Shown here piece after piece: positions 5,893 through 10,367 of a stretch of DNA of 10,367 bases; position 1 is the first letter of the stretch; each line of letters begins with the position of its first letter. Below the pieces are notes generated by a model. That model did no database searches, was not told the origin of the DNA, and saw only the letters and a list, made by a program, of their open reading frames with translations. The position numbers and the translations under genes are program-made. Source of the stretch: Halovivax sp. (lineage in GTDB: Archaea > Halobacteriota > Halobacteria > Halobacteriales > Natrialbaceae); assembly GCA_007119345.1 (NCBI GenBank), contig SKPV01000272.1, positions 1 to 10,367 of the forward strand, given 5' to 3'.

Positions 5893-8800
5893 TCACCGCG
5901 CTTCCCGCTCGCCCGGGAGGTCGTGTTCGAACAGCTGGGCGAGTATCCGGCCCTGGCCGAGCCTGACGTGGCGGTTCACCGTCGGCTGGCTGACGTCGAG
6001 CGTCTCGGCGATCTCCTGGCCGGTGGACGCTCTGGGCCACTCGAAGAAGCCGGCGAAGTAGGCGGTCCGGAGCACCTCCAGCTGTCGTGGGGTGAGCGCC
6101 TCGAGGAGCGAGTCGACCAGCGCCGGGCTGGTTCCGCCCTCCCGCTCGACGTCGCGGCGTCCGCGGAGGTCGACGCGCTCGTAGTTGGCTCGCAACATCT
6201 CGACGAACCCGCGGACGTCGGTCGTCGGAGGGACGTCGACGACCACCTCGGTCTCGTCACCGTCGGCGACCATCGACCTGGGCGTGGCGCCGTGACGGAC
6301 GAGTCGACCGGCGATCGTCTCGCCGGTGACGGTCACCTCGAACCGGCACGCGTCGTCGGTCCGGCTCACCAGCCGGTACCCTTCGACGCCGACCAGCTCG
6401 TCGAGCGCCGCGGTCACGGCCGCCGCGTCGGCGCCATCGGTCGAGAGGTACACGAGCGTGTCGTCCGCGGAGGTCGGTCCCAGTCCCTCGTACTCGACGC
6501 GGCACTCGCCGGCCCGGGCGAGCCGGGTCAGCACCTCCTCGTCGTCCGCGACGTGGAGGGTGAGCTCGGTCTGGGTCTCGGCGTACAGCGCCGCCCGCGT
6601 CCGGACGGCGTTGACGGCGTTGGCGATGCTCTCGCCGAGCTCGGCGAAGACGGTCCGTTCGAGTTCGGCGAATCCCTCCGGATCGTCCGCGTACACCGCG
6701 AGCACGCCGTAGGTGTAGCCTTCGTACGCGAGCGGGACGGCGACCACCGACTGGAAGCCCCGACCGAGGGCCTCCTTTCGCCAGGGCTCCTCGGTCAACC
6801 GGTCGACGACGTTCGGGACGACGATCGGTTCGCCTCGGCTCGCCGCGATCGCGGCCGGCTCGGCCGACCCCGCCGGATCGAGGGGGACGGCGTCGAGGTA
6901 CGCGCCGTCGTCGCCCGCCCAGGCGCGCGGGTCCAGCTCGTCCCCGGCGACGTCGCTGGCGCCGATCCAGGCGAACGAGATGCCGTCGGCCTCGACGAGC
7001 TGCTCGGGCACCGTCCGCTCGATCGCCTCCCGGGTTTCGGCGCGGACGAGCGACCGGTCGATCGACCGGATGATCTCGGTGATCCGGATCTGGCGCTCGA
7101 GCCGTCGGTTTCGCTCCTCGAGCGCCGCGTCGCGCTCGCGCAGGCTCGCCTCGCTCTCGAGGCGGTCGAAGGCGGCCTCCGCCGTCGCCGCGAGCGTCCC
7201 GACCAGCCGCCGCCGCGTCTCCTCGATCGCCGTCTCCGTCGTCACGACGACGAACACGCCGTGGTCGCCGATCGGGACCAGGAGCGCCTGGTCGACCGCG
7301 TCGCCGAGGACGGTCGATCGACCGATCGCCGTCGGGTCGTCGACGGCGGTGCGGGCTCCCGTGGCGAACGCGTTCCAGAGCATCGAATCGGCGCCGACCC
7401 CGACCGACGCCGTCGACCCGCAGACGTCGACGAATCCGGGCGTGAACGCGACCGGGTCGAGTTCGTTGGTCCCGTCGTCGAGGACGTAGAGGCTGACGCC
7501 GGCGACGTCCAGGACCTCCTCGGCCGTCTCGACCACGCGTTCGGCGACCGACGCGACCGAGTCGGCGTTGAGCAGTTCGAGCGCCGTCTCGTGGAGCGAT
7601 TCGAGCGCCAGCTCGCGCTCCTTGCGGTCGGTGACGTCCTGGACCGCGCCGCGGTAGGCCACGAGGTCGCCGCCGTCCCGGATGGGTTCCCCCATCGCCC
7701 GGACCCAGCGGTGCTCGCCGGCCTCGTCGACGAGCCGTCCCTCGAGGTCGTAGCTCGTCTCCCGGTCGAGCGACCGTTCGAGGACCCGGCGGATCCGTCG
7801 TCGGTCGTCCGGGTGGTAACACCGGAGGATCGTCTCCAGATCGAGGTCCGCGTCGGGGGGCAGGTCGTGCAACCGGTAGCACTCCTCGGTCCAGGTGATC
7901 TCCCGCTCGTCGGTTCGCAGCTCGAGCTCCCAGCCGCCGATCTCGGCCATCCGCTGGACCCGCTGGAGCAGATCCCGGGTGCGCTCGAGCGCCCGCTCGC
8001 GCTCCTTGCGGTCGGTGATGTCGTGGACGACGCCGGCGGTGCCGGCGAACTCGCCGTCCTCGGCGGGTAACAGCGCGAGGTTGGTCTCGGTTTCGATGAC
8101 CCCGCCGTCGGGCGTCAGGAGGTCCATCTCGAACGTCCGGTACGGCTCGTCGGAGCCCCGGAGCTCCCGGATCAGCTCCAGCGCCGTCTCGAGGCTCTCC
8201 TCCGACATCACCGTCGAGACGTGCTCGCCGAGCAGATCGTCGGGATTCCAGCCCGCGACCGTCTCCACGGCGTCGTTGACGAACCGGAAGGTTCCGTCGG
8301 CGTCCAGGGCGTAGACCGGTTCCCCGACCGCCTGCATGATCGTCCCCGCGCGTTCGAGCTCTCGTTCGCGCTCTTTGCGGTCGGTGATATCCTGGAACGA
8401 GCCGCGGACGGCGACGACGTCGCCGCCCTCGACGACCGCCTCCCCGATCGTTCGCACCCACCGCCGATCGCCGTCGGCCGGTTGCAGCCGGAGTTCGAGG
8501 TCGTAGCTCTCGCCGCCTTCGATCGCGCGCTCGATCGCGTCCCGGATCGTCGGCCGGTCCTCGGGGTGGTAGAAGTCGATCGCCTCCTCGAGATCGACGT
8601 CCGCGCCGGGCGCGAGTCCGTGGATCCTGGCGACCTCGTCGCTCAACCACGGCTCCGGCGCCTCCCCGGAGCGGTCGATCTCCCACGGTCCGACGTTCGC
8701 GAGCCGCTGGGACTGCTCGAGCATGTCCGTGGTTCGCTCGAGTTCGCGCTGGCTCTCGACCTGCTCGGTGACGTCGATCATCACCCCCTCGAGCGCCTCG

Positions 8801-10209
8801 AGCGCGCCGTCGTCGTCGAACACGCCCCGGCCCTGCTCGCCGATCCAGCGCCGCTCGCCGTCGGCCGTCTCGATCGGGTAGGTGACCTGGAACGGTTCGC
8901 GATCGTCCACCGCCGACTGGACCCGCTCCCAGAGCGCGTCGTCGTCGCCGCGGAGGACGTCCTCGCTCCAGCTGACGTCGCCGCCCTCCTCGAGCCGTTC
9001 GGGTTCGTAGCCCGTGAGCTCGCGACAGCCCTCGCTGAGGAACTCGAGCGGCCAGTCCGGCTCGTTCCGACCCCGGTAGACCATCCCCGGGACGTTGTCC
9101 ATCAGCGTCGAGAGCTGGCGCTCGCGCTCCCGGAGCGTCCGCTCGCGTTCGCGCCGCTCGGTGACGTCCTGCATCGAACCGCGGATCCCGACGATCTCGC
9201 CGCCTTTCTCGACGGGTTCGCCGATGGTTCGCATCCAGCGCGTCGACCCGTCCGGGCGCCGGAACCGGGCGAGGACGTCGTAGGACTCGCCCCCGTCGAG
9301 CGCCCGCTCGATCTCCGCCTCGATCCGCGGTCGATCGTCGGGGTGGTAGGCCTCGACGAGCGCCCCGACGTCGAGCTCGTCGCCGGGGTCGAGTCCGACC
9401 TGCCGGTACAGCTCGTCGGTGGCGGTGAGTTCCGGCTCCTCGCCGTCGACGTCGAGTTCCCAGCCGCTGACGCCGGCGATTCGCTGGGCCTGCTCGAGCA
9501 GCTCGGTCGTCCGCTCCGCCTCGCGCTCGTAGCGCTCGCGCTCGGAGACGTCTCGGCCGATCCCCGTGAGCACCGGCTCGCCGTCGGGATCGTCCACCCT
9601 GCTGGCGACGAACTCGTACGGAACGAACTCGCCGGATTTGGTCCGGTAGGCCGCCTCGACCCGACCGCTTCCCGTCCGGAAGGCCGCGTCGATGGTCTCC
9701 GCCACCGCGTCGCGATCGGCCGCGCGGAACGACTCCAGCGCGTGCATCTCGGCGAGCTCGTCGTCGTCGTAGCCGGTCACCTCCTTCAGGCCCTCGTTCC
9801 AGCGACGGTGGTACCCCTCGCGGTCGAGGACGTAGAAGACGTCGTCGACGGCGTCGAACAGGTCGTCCGTGTACTCGCTCTGCTCGCGACGCTCGCGCTC
9901 GCGCGTCCGCAGATCCTCGGCGAGTCGGTCGACGGACTCGGCGAGGCGGCCGAGCTCGTCGTCCCTGTCGGCCGGCACCTCGACGTCGTACTCTCCGGCG
10001 GCCAGGCGGTCGACCGCGTCGGTCACGCGTTCCATGGCGGGCCTGGCCTCGTCCCGGACGGCCATTCCGACGAGCGCGAGCAGCAGGGGCGCCTCGACCG
10101 GTCCCGGCGCGTCGGCGACCGCGAGGGCGAGGAGGAGCGCGCCGATCGCCAGCGCCGCGCCGGCCCACCCGAGCGCACCCGTCCGACGGTGGAGCGAGGA
10201 ATCGTACAT
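5893..10209 (-). CDS. Membrane-anchored multi-PAS/GAF sensor with Bat and HTH_10 DNA-binding domains
   Basis: This 1438-residue protein looks like a one-component signal-to-transcription regulator. In order: two short transmembrane helices (about 13-32 and 40-51) with only about seven residues between them; a HAMP-like linker (52-105, with DDELGRLAESVDRL); six PAS domains (about 112-225, 232-354, 361-485, 489-612, 615-735, 742-863) joined by charged helices ending in DVTERRERE-type sequence; two GAF domains (about 866-1016 and 1041-1208) around a coiled coil; a bacterio-opsin-activator (Bat) domain (about 1209-1355); and an HTH_10 domain (1363-1429) with LTPRQLEVLRTAY, FFEWPRAS and DVSQPTVNRHVR. 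No histidine-kinase or receiver domain is present. Known Bat-type proteins regulate genes in response to light or oxygen; the signal here is unknown. The start MYDSSLHRR puts the first helix near the N-terminus; a longer form from 10287 is possible but adds 26 residues without clear character. PAS 2, 4 and 6 are close paralogues. Confidence 0.94.
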   Translation of the reverse strand: MYDSSLHRRTGALGWAGAALAIGALLLALAVADAPGPVEAPLLLALVGMAVRDEARPAMERVTDAVDRLAAGEYDVEVPADRDDELGRLAESVDRLAEDLRTRERERREQSEYTDDLFDAVDDVFYVLDREGYHRRWNEGLKEVTGYDDDELAEMHALESFRAADRDAVAETIDAAFRTGSGRVEAAYRTKSGEFVPYEFVASRVDDPDGEPVLTGIGRDVSERERYEREAERTTELLEQAQRIAGVSGWELDVDGEEPELTATDELYRQVGLDPGDELDVGALVEAYHPDDRPRIEAEIERALDGGESYDVLARFRRPDGSTRWMRTIGEPVEKGGEIVGIRGSMQDVTERRERERTLRERERQLSTLMDNVPGMVYRGRNEPDWPLEFLSEGCRELTGYEPERLEEGGDVSWSEDVLRGDDDALWERVQSAVDDREPFQVTYPIETADGERRWIGEQGRGVFDDDGALEALEGVMIDVTEQVESQRELERTTDMLEQSQRLANVGPWEIDRSGEAPEPWLSDEVARIHGLAPGADVDLEEAIDFYHPEDRPTIRDAIERAIEGGESYDLELRLQPADGDRRWVRTIGEAVVEGGDVVAVRGSFQDITDRKERERELERAGTIMQAVGEPVYALDADGTFRFVNDAVETVAGWNPDDLLGEHVSTVMSEESLETALELIRELRGSDEPYRTFEMDLLTPDGGVIETETNLALLPAEDGEFAGTAGVVHDITDRKERERALERTRDLLQRVQRMAEIGGWELELRTDEREITWTEECYRLHDLPPDADLDLETILRCYHPDDRRRIRRVLERSLDRETSYDLEGRLVDEAGEHRWVRAMGEPIRDGGDLVAYRGAVQDVTDRKERELALESLHETALELLNADSVASVAERVVETAEEVLDVAGVSLYVLDDGTNELDPVAFTPGFVDVCGSTASVGVGADSMLWNAFATGARTAVDDPTAIGRSTVLGDAVDQALLVPIGDHGVFVVVTTETAIEETRRRLVGTLAATAEAAFDRLESEASLRERDAALEERNRRLERQIRITEIIRSIDRSLVRAETREAIERTVPEQLVEADGISFAWIGASDVAGDELDPRAWAGDDGAYLDAVPLDPAGSAEPAAIAASRGEPIVVPNVVDRLTEEPWRKEALGRGFQSVVAVPLAYEGYTYGVLAVYADDPEGFAELERTVFAELGESIANAVNAVRTRAALYAETQTELTLHVADDEEVLTRLARAGECRVEYEGLGPTSADDTLVYLSTDGADAAAVTAALDELVGVEGYRLVSRTDDACRFEVTVTGETIAGRLVRHGATPRSMVADGDETEVVVDVPPTTDVRGFVEMLRANYERVDLRGRRDVEREGGTSPALVDSLLEALTPRQLEVLRTAYFAGFFEWPRASTGQEIAETLDVSQPTVNRHVRLGQGRILAQLFEHDLPGEREAR

Positions 10210-10218
10210 GACGTTCGT

Positions 10219-10222
10219 ACCT
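10219..10222 (-). promoter_or_regulatory. Weak Shine-Dalgarno-like AGGT before the PAS/Bat gene
   Basis: The minus strand reads AGGT nine bases before the chosen ATG at 10209. Unlike mutS, usp and hjc, this gene has no TATA-like hexamer about 28 nt upstream, so a transcript with a leader and a weak ribosome-binding site is plausible. Four bases is little evidence. Confidence 0.25.
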
Positions 10223-10249
10223 GGTACTTCGCGTGTGCCGAAGTGTACC
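10223..10249. promoter_or_regulatory. Imperfect inverted repeat upstream of the PAS/Bat gene
   Basis: The arms ggtacttcg (10223-10231) and cgaagtgtacc (10239-10249) pair across a 7-nt centre with a 2-nt bulge, 14 to 40 nt upstream of the chosen ATG. A smaller palindrome, gtacctggtac (10217-10227), overlaps its left arm. The location suits an operator, possibly for self-regulation by the HTH_10 protein, or a hairpin in a short 5' leader. This is inference from symmetry and position. Confidence 0.4.
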
Positions 10250-10330
10250 ACGGTTCGCTCCGTCCACGACCCGTCCAAAACCAACACGTATCGCGTCCGG
10301 ATCGCCGACGTCCGCCATCGGTGCCAGCTG

Positions 10331-10367
10331 GTACGACCGCGACCGGCGCCGGCTCGTACGACCGCGA
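10331..10367. repeat. 12-bp direct repeat at the right edge, possibly a cut-off tandem array
   Basis: gtacgaccgcga occurs at 10331-10342 and again at 10356-10367, a period of 25 bp, and the second copy ends exactly at the window edge. It could be the start of another short tandem array like those elsewhere in the window; two copies are too few to be sure. Nothing else can be supported to the right of the PAS/Bat promoter region. Confidence 0.6.

Noticed and set aside
5410..8070. Long open frame on the plus strand (about 890 codons) opposite CPBP and the PAS/Bat gene
   Set aside because: It runs through the tandem array and two antisense genes and has no recognisable domain; it is a shadow frame.
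6257..10318. 1353-codon minus-strand frame overlapping the PAS/Bat gene
   Set aside because: Its product is almost all Arg, Gly, Ala and Pro, typical of an out-of-frame reading of a haloarchaeal gene, while the other frame gives clean PAS, GAF, Bat and HTH_10 domains.

Overview
The window looks like ordinary chromosome of an extremely halophilic archaeon (class Halobacteria). The evidence is a very high G+C content with G/C at nearly every third codon position, strongly acidic proteins, an archaeal-type Holliday junction resolvase (Hjc), a regulator ending in the haloarchaeal bacterio-opsin-activator (Bat) and HTH_10 domains, and TATA-like hexamers 27 to 29 nt upstream of three start codons, as expected for leaderless transcripts. 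I cannot name the genus.

All six genes I can support lie on the minus strand, so transcription runs from high to low coordinates. From right to left they are: a 1438-residue membrane-anchored sensor/regulator (5893-10209; two TM helices, HAMP, six PAS, two GAF, Bat, HTH_10); a CPBP-family intramembrane protease (4818-5639); Hjc (4065-4592); a single-domain universal stress protein (3581-3997); a MutS mismatch-repair ATPase (473-3337); and the first 49 residues of a probable membrane protein running off the left edge (1-148). The genes are separated by gaps of 67 to about 325 bp and several have their own promoter-like element, so they look like single-gene units rather than one operon. MutS and Hjc both act on DNA structures, but nothing here shows them to be co-transcribed. 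No plus-strand gene is convincing; the long plus-strand reading frames are the usual antisense shadows of G+C-rich haloarchaeal genes.

The unusual content is in details. Short tandem arrays of unrelated sequence and period lie at or just past three gene 3' ends: 20 bp x4 after mutS, 43 bp x3 including the stop codon of the protease gene, and 52-53 bp x almost 3 after the regulator. A fourth repeat element, built of hairpin plus direct repeat, lies between usp and mutS. A fifth array of 18-bp units is inside mutS and encodes an acidic linker. MutS has Lys in place of Glu in the mismatch-recognition Phe-x-Glu motif. The regulator's PAS domains alternate, with three near-paralogous copies at positions 2, 4 and 6, and its DNA-binding domain is tethered to the membrane. 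I see no mobile element, CRISPR array, RNA gene, prophage or defence system.
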